This document shows positions 1-8,403 of a DNA stretch of 51,898 nucleotides, piece by piece; the stretch's first letter is position 1; each line of letters begins with the position of its first letter. The notes beneath the pieces are model-generated. The model searched no databases and was not told the DNA's origin. It worked only from the letters and a program-made list of their open reading frames with translations. This stretch comes from CAMDBL01 sp964498125 (lineage in GTDB: Bacteria > Pseudomonadota > Alphaproteobacteria > Rhizobiales > Hyphomicrobiaceae), in contig CAZCGE010000007.1 of assembly GCA_964498125.1 (NCBI GenBank), positions 1-51,898 on the forward strand, read 5' to 3'. The position numbers and the translations under genes were made by a program.

Positions 1-155
1 CACGTCCCCAACTCGATCGCAACGATGCGACGGCGACTCAACGTCGGCCTCGTCGCGACCCTGTCGCGCTGCCTCTGCTGTGGGAGATCAAGCGACACGA
101 ACCCTCAACGCCGGAACTTATGACACAGTACAACTAACCCAACCTACATCAGCCC

Positions 156-1214
156 CTACCTGAGCCGCGCGTTAATGCCTTCCAGCGCCTTCGAGCCGGG
201 GCACAACTGCGACATCAGCAGGCTGTTGAGCGGGCGGGTGTCGGTGTCGAGCGCGTCGTGCAGGTCGCCCTGGTTCTCGTTGACGTAGAGCAGGCCGGTG
301 GCGACTTCACCTTTGGCGGCGTTTTTGCGGATCACGGCGATGGCGGCGTCGGAATCGCGCGGGTCGTGGTCGCCGTCGAGCTTGTTCAGCAGCAGCTTGG
401 AGCCATCGTGCATGGTCACCGCGATGGAGGTGCCCTCGGCATAATCCACCGTGATCTCCTCCTTGCTCTCGACGAAGTCGATCTTGTTCTCCGACGCCAT
501 GTTGTGGGCGCGCACGTAGTCGTAGCTCTTGGTCGAGGCCGGGTGGTTGTTGAAGGTGACGCAGGGGCTGGCGACGTCGATGAAGGCGAAGCCCTGGTAG
601 GCGATGCCGGCCTTGATCAGCGGGATCAGCTGGTTCTTGTCGCCGGAGAACGAGCGGGCGACGAAGCCGGCGCCGAGCTGGATCCCCATCTGGCACAGGT
701 CGATCGGCTCGAACGAGTTGGCCTCGCCCTTCTTCGACGGTGAGTTGCGGTCGTTGGTGGCCGAGAACTGGCCCTTGGTCAGGCCGTAGCAGCCGTTGTT
801 CATGACGATGTAGATCATGTTGAGGCGGCGACGCACGGCGTGCGCGAACTGGCCGAGGCCGATCGAGGCGGTATCGCCGTCGCCCGAGACGCCGATGTAG
901 ACCAGGTCCTTGTTGGCGACGTTGGCGCCGGTGGTCACCGACGGCATGCGGCCGTGCACGGAATTAAAGCCGTGGCTACGGTACATGAAGTAGGTCGGCG
1001 TCTTCGACGAGCAGCCGATGCCGGAGAGCTTGGCGATGCGGTGCGCCGGCAGATCCAGCTCGAACACCGCCTCGATGATGGCCGCCGTGATCGAGTCGTG
1101 GCCGCAGCCAGCGCACAGCGTCGACATCGAGCCTTCGTAGTCGCGGTGCGTGAGACCGAGCGCGTTCTTCTTCAGGGCGGGGTGGTGGGCGACGGGCTTG
1201 GTGATGTAGCTCAT
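156..1214 (-). CDS. korB: 2-oxoacid:ferredoxin oxidoreductase, beta (TPP) subunit
   Basis: This 352-residue protein is the thiamine-diphosphate subunit of a 2-oxoglutarate/2-oxoacid:ferredoxin oxidoreductase, which oxidatively decarboxylates a 2-oxoacid to acyl-CoA and passes electrons to an iron-sulfur carrier. An N-terminal CAGCGH motif (Cys34, Cys37) and a further Cys in GIGCSS (about residue 68) fit ligands of a [4Fe-4S] cluster. The TPP signature is GDGD at 111-114 followed by NN at 139-140. I chose the ATG at 1214; a longer frame upstream runs back through a palindromic repeat and does not look like protein. It is the last gene of a minus-strand operon (oxidoreductase, alpha, beta). The 124-bp gap to korA holds two copies of repeat A. 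The substrate (2-oxoglutarate or another oxoacid) cannot be fixed from sequence alone. Confidence 0.9.
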   Translation of the reverse strand: MSYITKPVAHHPALKKNALGLTHRDYEGSMSTLCAGCGHDSITAAIIEAVFELDLPAHRIAKLSGIGCSSKTPTYFMYRSHGFNSVHGRMPSVTTGANVANKDLVYIGVSGDGDTASIGLGQFAHAVRRRLNMIYIVMNNGCYGLTKGQFSATNDRNSPSKKGEANSFEPIDLCQMGIQLGAGFVARSFSGDKNQLIPLIKAGIAYQGFAFIDVASPCVTFNNHPASTKSYDYVRAHNMASENKIDFVESKEEITVDYAEGTSIAVTMHDGSKLLLNKLDGDHDPRDSDAAIAVIRKNAAKGEVATGLLYVNENQGDLHDALDTDTRPLNSLLMSQLCPGSKALEGINARLR

Positions 1215-1244
1215 GTGGTTATCTAGTCCGGTTCGGTATCGGGC

Positions 1245-1270
1245 GGGGTCAGACCCTCGGGTCTGACCCC
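1245..1270. repeat. Repeat A, copy 1 (short palindrome)
   Basis: A perfect 12-bp inverted repeat, GGGGTCAGACCC then GGGTCTGACCCC, with a 2-base loop (TC). It lies 31 bp upstream of korB inside the kor operon. The same palindrome occurs at 1297, 16849, 16901, 17291, 23922 (spread arms) and 25394. In mRNA it would form a strong hairpin. Confidence 0.9.
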
Positions 1271-1296
1271 TTGTTGGAAACGTCCGCTGCTCATAA

Positions 1297-1322
1297 GGGG
1301 TCAGACCCAAGGGTCTGACCCC
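1297..1322. repeat. Repeat A, copy 2
   Basis: The same 12-bp palindromic arms as copy 1, with loop AA. It starts 52 bp after copy 1 and ends 17 bp before the korA stop codon position on the plus strand. The pair with a 26-bp spacer recurs at 16849/16901. Confidence 0.9.
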
Positions 1323-1338
1323 GTCGTGACCACTACTG

Positions 1339-3147
1339 TTATTCCGCCGCCTGGGCCTTGGCTGGCGCCAGCGATTTTAGAAGGGACTTGCGAACAAAGT
1401 CGGCGGTCAGCGGCATGCCGTCATAGCTGAGCACGGGAACCAGCTTCTCGCCGGGCACCTCGGCCTCGACCATCAGCAGCGTGCGCATTTGCGCGTCGCG
1501 GTTCTGCTCGACGACGAACACCTGGTCGTGGCGGGCGCAGAAGGCCTTGACCTCGTCGGTGAAGGGGAAGGCCTTGAGGCGCAGCGCGTTGAGCTTGGCG
1601 CCGTCGCGCTCGATGGCATCGAGCGCCTCGAGCACGGCAGGCCGGGTGGCGCCGAAGTAGATGATGCCGGTGCGGCCCGACTTGTCGCGGATGGAGATCT
1701 CGGGCTTCGGCACCAGCTGGGCCGCGGTCTCGAATTTGCGGCTGATGCGGTCGAGCACGCGGGCGTGGACGCGGCCGTCCTCGGTGTAGCGCGCATTCTC
1801 GTCATGACTGGTGCCGCGGGTGAAGAAGGCGCCTTTGGTCGGGTGCGTGCCGGGCAGCGTGCGGTAGGCGATGCCGTCGCCGTCGGGATCACGGTAGCGG
1901 CCCCAGTCCTTGGCCTTGTCGAGGCCTTCGGCGTCGAGCACCTTGCCGCGGTCATGGACGCGCGCGTCGTCCCAGGTGAACGGGTCGGTGACCCAGTCGT
2001 TCATGCCGATGTCGAGGTCGCTCATGACCATGACCGGGGTCTGCAGCCGCTCGGCGAGGTCGAAGGCGTCGGCGCCCATCGAGAAGCATTCGGTCGGGTC
2101 GGACGGGAACAGCAGCACATGCTTGGTGTCGCCGTGCGAGGCGTAGGCGCAGGACAGGATGTCGGACTGCTGCGTCCTGGTCGGCATGCCGGTCGAGGGT
2201 CCGCCGCGCTGGACGTTGTAGAGCACCACCGGGATCTCGGCGAAGTAGGCGAGGCCGAGGAACTCGCTCATCAGCGAGATGCCGGGGCCGGAGGTGGAGG
2301 TGAACGAGCGGGCGCCGTTCCACCCCGCCCCGATCGCCATGCCGATGGCGGCCAGCTCGTCCTCGGCCTGGACGATGGCGAAGAGCTTCTTGCCGTCCTT
2401 GCTCATGCGCAGGCGACGGGCGTGCTTTTCGAAGCCCTCGGCCAGCGAGGTCGACGGCGTGATCGGATACCAGGCGCAGACGGTGGCGCCGGCATAGACC
2501 GCGCCGAGGCCGGCCGCCTCGTTGCCGGTGACCATGATCTTGCCCTTGGCGCCTTCGGCATGGCGGGTGTGGATCGGCAGCGGGCACGCGAAATTGACCT
2601 GCGCATACTCGCGGCCAATGGCCACTGCGTCCATGTTGGCGCTGACCAGCTTCTCCTTGCCCTTCAGCTGGTCGGCAACGGCCACCTGCAATACCTCGAC
2701 GTCCATGTCCAAGAGCGCCGTCAGGGCGCCGACATAGACCATGTTCTTGAACAGTTGGCGCTGACGCGGATCGGTCCATTTCTTGGCGCAGATCTCGGCG
2801 ATCGGCAGGCCGAGGATCTTGATGTCGTCGCGGGCCCAGATGCGTGGCAGCGTCGAATCATAGAGTAGCCAGCCACCCGGCACGACCTCGGCCATGTCCT
2901 CCTTGTAGGTCTGCGCGTTCATGGCGACCATCAAGTCGATGCCGTCGCGACGGGCCAAGTATCCCGCCTCCGAGACGCGCACTTCGTACCAGGTTGGTAG
3001 GCCCTGAATGTTGGATGGAAAGATGTTCTTGGCGCTGACCGGAATACCCATCCGGAACAACGTCTTGGCGAACATCGTGTTGGCGCTCGCCGAACCCGAT
3101 CCGTTGACGGTCGCGAACTTGACGACGAAATCGTTGACCCCGCTCAT
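1339..3147 (-). CDS. korA: 2-oxoacid:ferredoxin oxidoreductase, fused gamma-alpha subunit
   Basis: A 602-residue fusion of the gamma domain (about residues 1-190) and the alpha/pyrimidine domain (from about 205) of 2-oxoacid:ferredoxin oxidoreductases. The gamma part begins with a glycine/serine-rich GSGSAS segment (16-21). The alpha part has the typical VTGNEAAGLGA stretch (206-216) and the YPITPS motif (227-232) that contacts substrate and cofactor. Together with the beta subunit downstream it forms the catalytic core. No ferredoxin domain is present in this chain; the iron-sulfur electron carrier is supplied by the upstream gene at 3215-5104. The gene is 67 bp downstream of that gene and on the same strand, so co-transcription is likely. 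Confidence 0.9.
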   Translation of the reverse strand: MSGVNDFVVKFATVNGSGSASANTMFAKTLFRMGIPVSAKNIFPSNIQGLPTWYEVRVSEAGYLARRDGIDLMVAMNAQTYKEDMAEVVPGGWLLYDSTLPRIWARDDIKILGLPIAEICAKKWTDPRQRQLFKNMVYVGALTALLDMDVEVLQVAVADQLKGKEKLVSANMDAVAIGREYAQVNFACPLPIHTRHAEGAKGKIMVTGNEAAGLGAVYAGATVCAWYPITPSTSLAEGFEKHARRLRMSKDGKKLFAIVQAEDELAAIGMAIGAGWNGARSFTSTSGPGISLMSEFLGLAYFAEIPVVLYNVQRGGPSTGMPTRTQQSDILSCAYASHGDTKHVLLFPSDPTECFSMGADAFDLAERLQTPVMVMSDLDIGMNDWVTDPFTWDDARVHDRGKVLDAEGLDKAKDWGRYRDPDGDGIAYRTLPGTHPTKGAFFTRGTSHDENARYTEDGRVHARVLDRISRKFETAAQLVPKPEISIRDKSGRTGIIYFGATRPAVLEALDAIERDGAKLNALRLKAFPFTDEVKAFCARHDQVFVVEQNRDAQMRTLLMVEAEVPGEKLVPVLSYDGMPLTADFVRKSLLKSLAPAKAQAAE

Positions 3148-3214
3148 CGCTTTCCGTGTCTCCGCTGCATGGACGTGAGCCTCCCCGGCTCAGCTTTTGT
3201 CGCAGGCCTGCTGT

Positions 3215-5104
3215 TCAACGCAAGTAGGCATTATGATGCGTCAGACAAGCCTTGGACGCCTGTGCTTCGACGAACATGAATTTCTGCATGTCCCAGGCGC
3301 CGGTCGGGCAGCGCTCGGCACACAGCCCGCAGTGCACGCAGACGTCCTCGTCCTTGGCCATGATGCGTCCGGTCGGCAGCACGTCGGAGATATAGAGATC
3401 CTGGGTCAGGTTGACCGCGGGCACCCGCAATGTCTGGCGCAGGGACTGCTCTGGGGCATTCTCGGTGAAGTTGATGCAATCTACCGGACAGATGTCGACG
3501 CAGGCATCGCATTCAATGCAGAGCTGCCGTGTGAAAACCGTCTCGATGTCGCAGTTGAGGCAGCGCTCGACCTCCTTTGCCGCCAGCTTGTCGTCGAAGC
3601 CGAGCTCGACCTCGACCTTGAGGTTTTTCAGCGATTTGGCCGTTTCGGCGTGCGGCACGGCCACGCGTCGGCCGGCGTCATAATCGTTGGAATAGGACCA
3701 CTCGTGAATGCCCATCTTCTGGCTGACGAGGGTGACGCCGGGACCGGGGCGCTCGTTGATGTCGCGGCCATTCAGATGCGCATCGATGGAGATGGCGGCC
3801 TGATGCCCGTGGGCGACGGCCCAGATGATGTTCTCGGGCCCCCAACCGGCGTCGCCGCCGAAGAACACGCCCGGCCGCGTCGACATGAACGTCTTGCGGT
3901 CGACCGTGGGCATGTCCCATTCGCCGAATTCGATGCCGAGGTCGCGCTCGATCCAGGGGAAGGAGTTCTCCTGGCCGATGGCCATCAGCACGTCGTCGCA
4001 GGCGATGACGATCTCCTCGCCGGAAGCCTCGAGCTTCGGCCGGCCCTTGGCGTCGACGCCCGTTTCTTTCATCTTCTCGAAGCGCACGCCGGCGAGCTTG
4101 CCGTTGTCGATGATGAACGCCTTGGGTGCGTGATTGTCGAGGATCGGGATGCCCTCGTGCATGGCATCCTTCAATTCCCAGTCGGACGCCTTCATCACCT
4201 TGCGCGGTGAGCGCACGGTGACCGTCACCTGCTCGGCGCCGAGACGCATCGCGGTGCGGCAGCAGTCCATGGCCGTATTGCCGCCGCCGATGACGATGAC
4301 GCGCTTGCCGACCTTCTCCACATGGCCGAAGGCGACCGAGGTCAGCCATTGGATGCCGATGTGGATGTTGGCGGCCGCTTCCTTGCGGCCAGGCACGACG
4401 AGATCCTTGCCCCTCGGCGCACCGGTGCCGACGAAGACAGCATCGAAGCCCTCGGCGAGCACGGCCTGCATGCTCGTAACCTCGACCCCGAAGCGCTTCT
4501 CGACGCCGAGCGCGACGATGCGGTCGACCTCCTCGTCGAGCACGGCGGCGGGCAGGCGGAACGAGGGGATGTTGGTGCGCATCAGGCCGCCGCCCATCGG
4601 GTCTTTTTCGAACAGGACGCAGGTGTAGCCCAAGGGCAGGAGATCACGGGCAACCGTCAGCGACGCCGGGCCGGCGCCGAGCAACGCGATGCGCTTGCCG
4701 TTCTTGCTGGCGGGAATCGCCGGCATGTAGCCATCGATATCGCCCTTGTAGTCGGCGGCGACGCGCTTCAACCGGCAGATGGCGACCGGCTCGGCATTCT
4801 TCAGGGATGGGTCCTTGGCGGTGCCCTCGTCGCCGACCTGGATGCGACCGCGGCGGCATGCCGGCTCGCACGGGCGATCGCAGACGCGACCGAGGATGCC
4901 TGGGAAGACGTTGCTTTCCCAATTCAACATGTAGGCCGCCGCGTAGCGGCCCTGGGCGATCAGCCTGATGTACTCGGGCACCGGCGTGTGGGTCGGACAG
5001 GCCCACTGGCAATCGACCACCTTGTGGAAGTACTTCGGATTGGTGATGTCCGTGGGAGCCATGCCTCGGCTCCGGGTCAGCACGGCGGTATCGCTCGGCG
5101 CCAT
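3215..5104 (-). CDS. GltD/NfnB-like FAD oxidoreductase with 4Fe-4S clusters, partner of KorAB
   Basis: A 629-residue NAD(P)H-dependent flavo-iron-sulfur oxidoreductase. The order is an N-terminal cysteine-rich Fer4_20 domain (CQWACP at 32-37, CDRPCEPAC at 75-83), an FAD Rossmann motif GAGPAS (143-148), a second NAD(P) motif GGGNTAM (273-279), and two C-terminal ferredoxin motifs, CIECDACVDICP (from about 529) and CVHCGLCAERCP (from about 589). The start at 5104 follows a strong GGAGGAG ribosome site. The open frame upstream (to 5365) runs into palindromic repeat C and is rejected. Comparable three-subunit enzymes act as 2-oxoglutarate:NADP oxidoreductases in aromatic-degrading Azoarcus/Thauera, where this subunit exchanges electrons with pyridine nucleotide. 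I infer the same role; first gene of the operon. Confidence 0.88.
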   Translation of the reverse strand: MAPSDTAVLTRSRGMAPTDITNPKYFHKVVDCQWACPTHTPVPEYIRLIAQGRYAAAYMLNWESNVFPGILGRVCDRPCEPACRRGRIQVGDEGTAKDPSLKNAEPVAICRLKRVAADYKGDIDGYMPAIPASKNGKRIALLGAGPASLTVARDLLPLGYTCVLFEKDPMGGGLMRTNIPSFRLPAAVLDEEVDRIVALGVEKRFGVEVTSMQAVLAEGFDAVFVGTGAPRGKDLVVPGRKEAAANIHIGIQWLTSVAFGHVEKVGKRVIVIGGGNTAMDCCRTAMRLGAEQVTVTVRSPRKVMKASDWELKDAMHEGIPILDNHAPKAFIIDNGKLAGVRFEKMKETGVDAKGRPKLEASGEEIVIACDDVLMAIGQENSFPWIERDLGIEFGEWDMPTVDRKTFMSTRPGVFFGGDAGWGPENIIWAVAHGHQAAISIDAHLNGRDINERPGPGVTLVSQKMGIHEWSYSNDYDAGRRVAVPHAETAKSLKNLKVEVELGFDDKLAAKEVERCLNCDIETVFTRQLCIECDACVDICPVDCINFTENAPEQSLRQTLRVPAVNLTQDLYISDVLPTGRIMAKDEDVCVHCGLCAERCPTGAWDMQKFMFVEAQASKACLTHHNAYLR

Positions 5105-5286
5105 CAGGCCCTGCTCCTCCCAAACACGTAAGTAGCGCCGTGCGCATGCGTGCACGAGCGCGTCGTTTATCTGGCGCAAAATAGAGCTACCGCCGGGCCT
5201 CGGCAAGCGGCCATCGGGCCGCGCACAGCATAATTGACATGATCGGGCCGCGGGGGCAGAGCGATTCAATGCATCCCCTCTACCAC

Positions 5287-5467
5287 CCGTCATTCCGGGC
5301 GAGCGAGGCCACTTCAGGCCGAGTGCGACCCGGAACCCAGCGTCAGGAGTGTGCGAAGCACTCAATATTACTTACGCGCCGGCGCGCTATTGCGTCCTGC
5401 GGACGATTCTTGCGCTGGGTTCCGGGTCTCTTCGCCGCGAAGGGCGGCTTCTCGCCCGGAATGACGG
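5287..5467. repeat. Repeat C, 181-bp nested palindrome
   Basis: The outer arms CCGTCATTCCGGGCGAG (5287-5303) and its exact complement (5451-5467) enclose a second perfect 16-bp pair: GACCCGGAACCCAGCG (5327-5342) and its complement (5413-5428). The element occupies most of the 535-bp gap between the divergently transcribed kor operon and the PhoX gene. It resembles intergenic cruciform elements common in Bradyrhizobium-like genomes. No coding sense is apparent. The rest of the gap (5105-5286 and 5468-5639) should hold both promoters, but I cannot place them confidently. Confidence 0.85.
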
Positions 5468-5639
5468 CGTGATTAGAATCGCCCGCGCGCGGGAGCGTCA
5501 GCCTTGCGTTGCGACCCTGAATGCGAGCTTTCGGGCACGTCATGGGAGCGTGACTTGGCCGTGCCACCGTGGTTTCATGACCGATGTGCAGAGTACCGAT
5601 CCGGTTCGCCGCTGAGGCAATGTCTGGAGGGAATAGAAC

Positions 5640-7643
5640 ATGAAAAACAACAATTTACCGCGCTCCGTCGTTGCCGAGGCGGCGGAGGACGTGGGCGCCA
5701 ACGACAGCGCCAACCCGACCATGGGCGACATCATCGCCGAGCGTCTGTCGCGGCGCGATCTCATTGGCGGGCTGCTGGCCGTGACGGCCTTGTCGGCGAC
5801 GGCATCGCCGTTGGCCCTCCTGGCGGCAAGCCGTGCCGAGGCGCAAAGTGGTAACACCACGCCCTCTTTCAACTTCAAGGAAGTGGCCGCCGGCGTCGAC
5901 GACAAGCACTACGTCGCCGAGGGCTACGACGCCAACATATTGATTCGCTGGGGCGATCCGGTGCTGCCCGGCGCGCCGCCCTTCGACCCGGCCAACCAGA
6001 CCAGGGAGGGGCAGGCGCGCCAGTTCGGCTACAACAACGACTACCTCGGCTATTTCCCGATGCCGGGCGCGGCCAATGCCTCCGAGCACGGGCTGTTGTG
6101 CGTCAATCACGAGTACACCAACGAGGAGCTGATGTTCCCCGGACTCGGCCGGCAGGACGACCGGCGCGGCGGCACCACGCCGTTCGTCAAGATGACCAAG
6201 GCCATCGCCGAGATCGAGATGATGGCCCACGGCGGCAGCGTGCTCGAGGTGCGCAAGACGGCCGGCAAATGGGCGGTCGTCGCCGGCTCGAAATATGCCC
6301 GGCGCGTCACCGGCGAGACCGAGATGCGCGTGTCCGGCCCGGCCGCCGGCCACGACCGGCTGAAGACCAGCGCCGATCCGACGGGGAGCAGGGTGCTGGG
6401 CATGCTCAACAACTGCGCCGGCGGGCGCACGCCGTGGGGCACGTGGCTGACCTGTGAGGAGAACGTCAACGGCTATTTCTCTGGCAAGCTCGCCGATGCC
6501 AGTCTCGAGGCGCGCAATCACAAGCGCATGGGCATCCCCGGCCGCTGGTACAACTGGGGCGACTATTTTGACCGCTTCGATCTGGCCAAGGAGCCGAACG
6601 AGGCCAACCGTTTCGGCTGGGTGGTCGAGATCGATCCCTTCGATCCCGCATCCGTGCCGGTCAAGCGCACCGCGCTCGGCCGCTTCAAGCACGAGGGCGC
6701 GGCCGGCATTCTCAATCGTGACGGGCGCTATGCCATCTACGCTGGCGACGATCAGCGCTTCGACTACGTCTACAAGTTCGTCACCGACGGCCGCTACGAT
6801 CCAGCCAACCGCGCCGCCAACACGGGCTTGCTCGATCGCGGCACGCTCTACGCCGCGCGCTACAACGCCGACGGCACCGGCGATTGGCTGCCGCTGGCGC
6901 ATGGCCAGGGCCCGCTGACCGCCGCCAATGGCTTCAACAGCCAGGCCGACGTCGTCATCGAGGCGCGTATTGCCGCCGATCTGCTGGGCGCCACCAAGAT
7001 GGACCGGCCCGAGGACGTCGAGGCCAATCCGCGGACCAACAAGATCTATGTGATGCTGACCAACAACCATCTGCGCAAGCCCGACCAGGTCGACGCCGCC
7101 AACCCGCGCGGCGACAACCGCTTCGGCCACATCATCGAGATGACCCCGGATGGGCTCGATCATGCGGCGACCCGGTTCCGCTGGGAGATCCTGGTCAAGT
7201 GCGGCGACCCATCGATCGCCGCCGTTGGCGCCACCTTCAACCCGGCGACCAGCAAGGACGGCTGGTTCGGCATGCCCGACAACTGCGCGGTCGACTGGGC
7301 GGGACGGCTGTGGATTTCCACCGACGGCAATTATCCCAAGCGCACGGGGCGCTCGGACGGGCTGTGGGCGATGGAGACCGAGGGGCCGGCGCGCGCCACG
7401 TCGAAGCTGTTCTTCCGCTGCCCGAATGGGGCCGAGATGTGTGGCCCCGAGTTCACGCCCGACGATCAGACGCTATTCCTCGCCGTGCAGCATCCCGGCG
7501 AGACCGACGAGGCCGATCCCGATGCGCCGCCGGCGAGCTTCGAAGCCCCCTCGACCCGCTGGCCCGACTTCAAGGACGGCGTGCCGCCGCGGCCATCCAT
7601 CGTCGTCGTCACGAAGCGGGGCGGCGGCAAGATCGCCGTGTGA
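5640..7643 (+). CDS. PhoX family alkaline phosphatase / DUF839 protein, Tat-exported
   Basis: A 667-residue protein with a twin-arginine signal: SRRDL at 37-41, then a hydrophobic stretch to about residue 67 ending in an AEA-type cleavage site. The body matches the PhoX/DUF839 family, whose characterised members are periplasmic Ca/Fe-dependent phosphomonoesterases. Visible family-like segments are CVNHEYTNEE (about residues 157-166), CEENVNGYF and a late GMPDNCAVDW segment. The ATG at 5640 follows a CTGGAGG ribosome site. It stands alone, divergent from the kor operon. Some DUF839 members have no tested phosphatase activity, so the substrate is unproven. No Pho box could be identified by eye. 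Confidence 0.85.
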   Translation: MKNNNLPRSVVAEAAEDVGANDSANPTMGDIIAERLSRRDLIGGLLAVTALSATASPLALLAASRAEAQSGNTTPSFNFKEVAAGVDDKHYVAEGYDANILIRWGDPVLPGAPPFDPANQTREGQARQFGYNNDYLGYFPMPGAANASEHGLLCVNHEYTNEELMFPGLGRQDDRRGGTTPFVKMTKAIAEIEMMAHGGSVLEVRKTAGKWAVVAGSKYARRVTGETEMRVSGPAAGHDRLKTSADPTGSRVLGMLNNCAGGRTPWGTWLTCEENVNGYFSGKLADASLEARNHKRMGIPGRWYNWGDYFDRFDLAKEPNEANRFGWVVEIDPFDPASVPVKRTALGRFKHEGAAGILNRDGRYAIYAGDDQRFDYVYKFVTDGRYDPANRAANTGLLDRGTLYAARYNADGTGDWLPLAHGQGPLTAANGFNSQADVVIEARIAADLLGATKMDRPEDVEANPRTNKIYVMLTNNHLRKPDQVDAANPRGDNRFGHIIEMTPDGLDHAATRFRWEILVKCGDPSIAAVGATFNPATSKDGWFGMPDNCAVDWAGRLWISTDGNYPKRTGRSDGLWAMETEGPARATSKLFFRCPNGAEMCGPEFTPDDQTLFLAVQHPGETDEADPDAPPASFEAPSTRWPDFKDGVPPRPSIVVVTKRGGGKIAV

Positions 7644-7969
7644 GGCTGCCCGAAGCCGGGTGAAGGCGTGACAGTGCCGGTGGCGTGCGGCGCCCATGCG
7701 ATTGCCTATTCTGCGGGCGGCGTTGCCAAATCGCAACACCAGCTCATGGGCCTGGCATCTTGGCAATGGCGCTTGATCGCACTGCGACCGCGCGTCCTGG
7801 CGGGTTGTCTGGCTCGCATGCCGCTCTCCTGCGCCGGCGCGCAATTGCCTGTGCCGGCGGCCCGGATCGGGCGGTTCAAGAACGGAGCCGTCAGGCTACT
7901 GTGGAAGCGATCAGCCGCGCATCCGCTAATCGAGACTTGAGTTTCCGCGGGCAATTTCGATCCGAACCA
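7644..7969. other. Intergenic stretch without a supported gene
   Basis: This follows the PhoX stop. Several short frames are open but none has a ribosome site, a recognisable product or a convincing boundary. No repeat family of the window was found here. The regulatory-looking part begins at 7970. Confidence 0.5.
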
Positions 7970-7982
7970 TGTGCAGTGCACA
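7970..7982. promoter_or_regulatory. Perfect palindrome TGTGCA-N-TGCACA
   Basis: TGTGCAGTGCACA is a 13-bp perfect dyad about 50 bp upstream of a TATAAT-like hexamer. It may be an operator for the small membrane protein genes that follow. A related half (GTGCAC) occurs at 8011. No regulator can be named. Confidence 0.3.
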
Positions 7983-8029
7983 AATTAATCTCCTTTGACG
8001 ATCAGTTTCTGTGCACGCTTGACTTAATG

Positions 8030-8059
8030 TATAATGGCAACGTGTCGCGAATCGACACG
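8030..8059 (+). promoter_or_regulatory. Putative -10 box with downstream operator-like palindrome
   Basis: A consensus TATAAT at 8030-8035 is followed 5 bp later by the perfect palindrome CGTGTCG-CGAAT-CGACACG (8041-8059). The palindrome would cover the transcription start and lies 32 bp upstream of the ATG at 8092. No good -35 hexamer is visible at the expected spacing, so the promoter call is tentative. Confidence 0.4.
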
Positions 8060-8091
8060 ACTGCACCTATGGAAACGAATGGGGATGGCAC

Positions 8092-8328
8092 ATGGATAGC
8101 TTGGGTTCGTTGAAATCATGGATCGGCGCACTGACAGATATCGGTTTGATGCTGTTGGGGCTGGCAATCGTCGCAACACTTCTCGTCGGCAGTGCTAACC
8201 TGCCGTTTTTTGGCGCCGTCGTCGGCAATATCGTCGGCATGGTCAGTGAACTGGGCAAGAGCGGCCTGGTCGGCCTCATCGCCCTCGGAGTCATCCTCTG
8301 GCTGTTCTCGAAGCGCTCGATGGCCTGA
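8092..8328 (+). CDS. Small two-span membrane protein (unknown function)
   Basis: A 78-residue protein with two hydrophobic segments, about residues 16-36 and 58-72, joined by a short loop, and a basic C-terminus (SKRSMA). A purine-rich GGGGATGG lies just upstream of the ATG. It has the same architecture and some residue similarity to the next gene (8404-8628): an aliphatic first helix, a short polar middle, then a second helix ending in LWLFSKR or YWFAKAR. I do not recognise a named family. Base composition is lower in GC than its neighbours. Confidence 0.7.
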   Translation: MDSLGSLKSWIGALTDIGLMLLGLAIVATLLVGSANLPFFGAVVGNIVGMVSELGKSGLVGLIALGVILWLFSKRSMA

Positions 8329-8352
8329 AGGTTGCGCCTGAAATTTGCCGGT

Positions 8353-8379
8353 GAGGCGGGGGCTGGTCGTCCCCGCCTC
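8353..8379 (+). terminator. Intergenic hairpin between the two small membrane genes
   Basis: A 9-bp perfect stem, GAGGCGGGG / CCCCGCCTC, with a 9-base loop. No T-run follows, so it may be a processing or attenuating hairpin rather than a full terminator. Confidence 0.4.
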
Positions 8380-8403
8380 GTCCGCTGAACCTGCGTGAGG
8401 AGC

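Noticed and set aside
1..155. Possible 3' end of a plus-strand gene entering from the left edge
   Set aside because: More than one frame is open over this short stretch, and none has clear codon bias or recognisable sequence.
1245..1322. Minimal CRISPR array (two 26-bp repeats with a 26-bp spacer)
   Set aside because: Repeats are full palindromes, there are only two, copies are scattered through the window, and no cas gene is near.
5105..5365. Upstream extension of the kor flavoprotein gene
   Set aside because: It runs into palindromic repeat C and has no homology-like sequence; the ATG at 5104 has a strong ribosome site.
7668..7940. Short frames between phoX and the small membrane genes
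   Set aside because: Overlapping frames on both strands, no ribosome site and no recognisable product.
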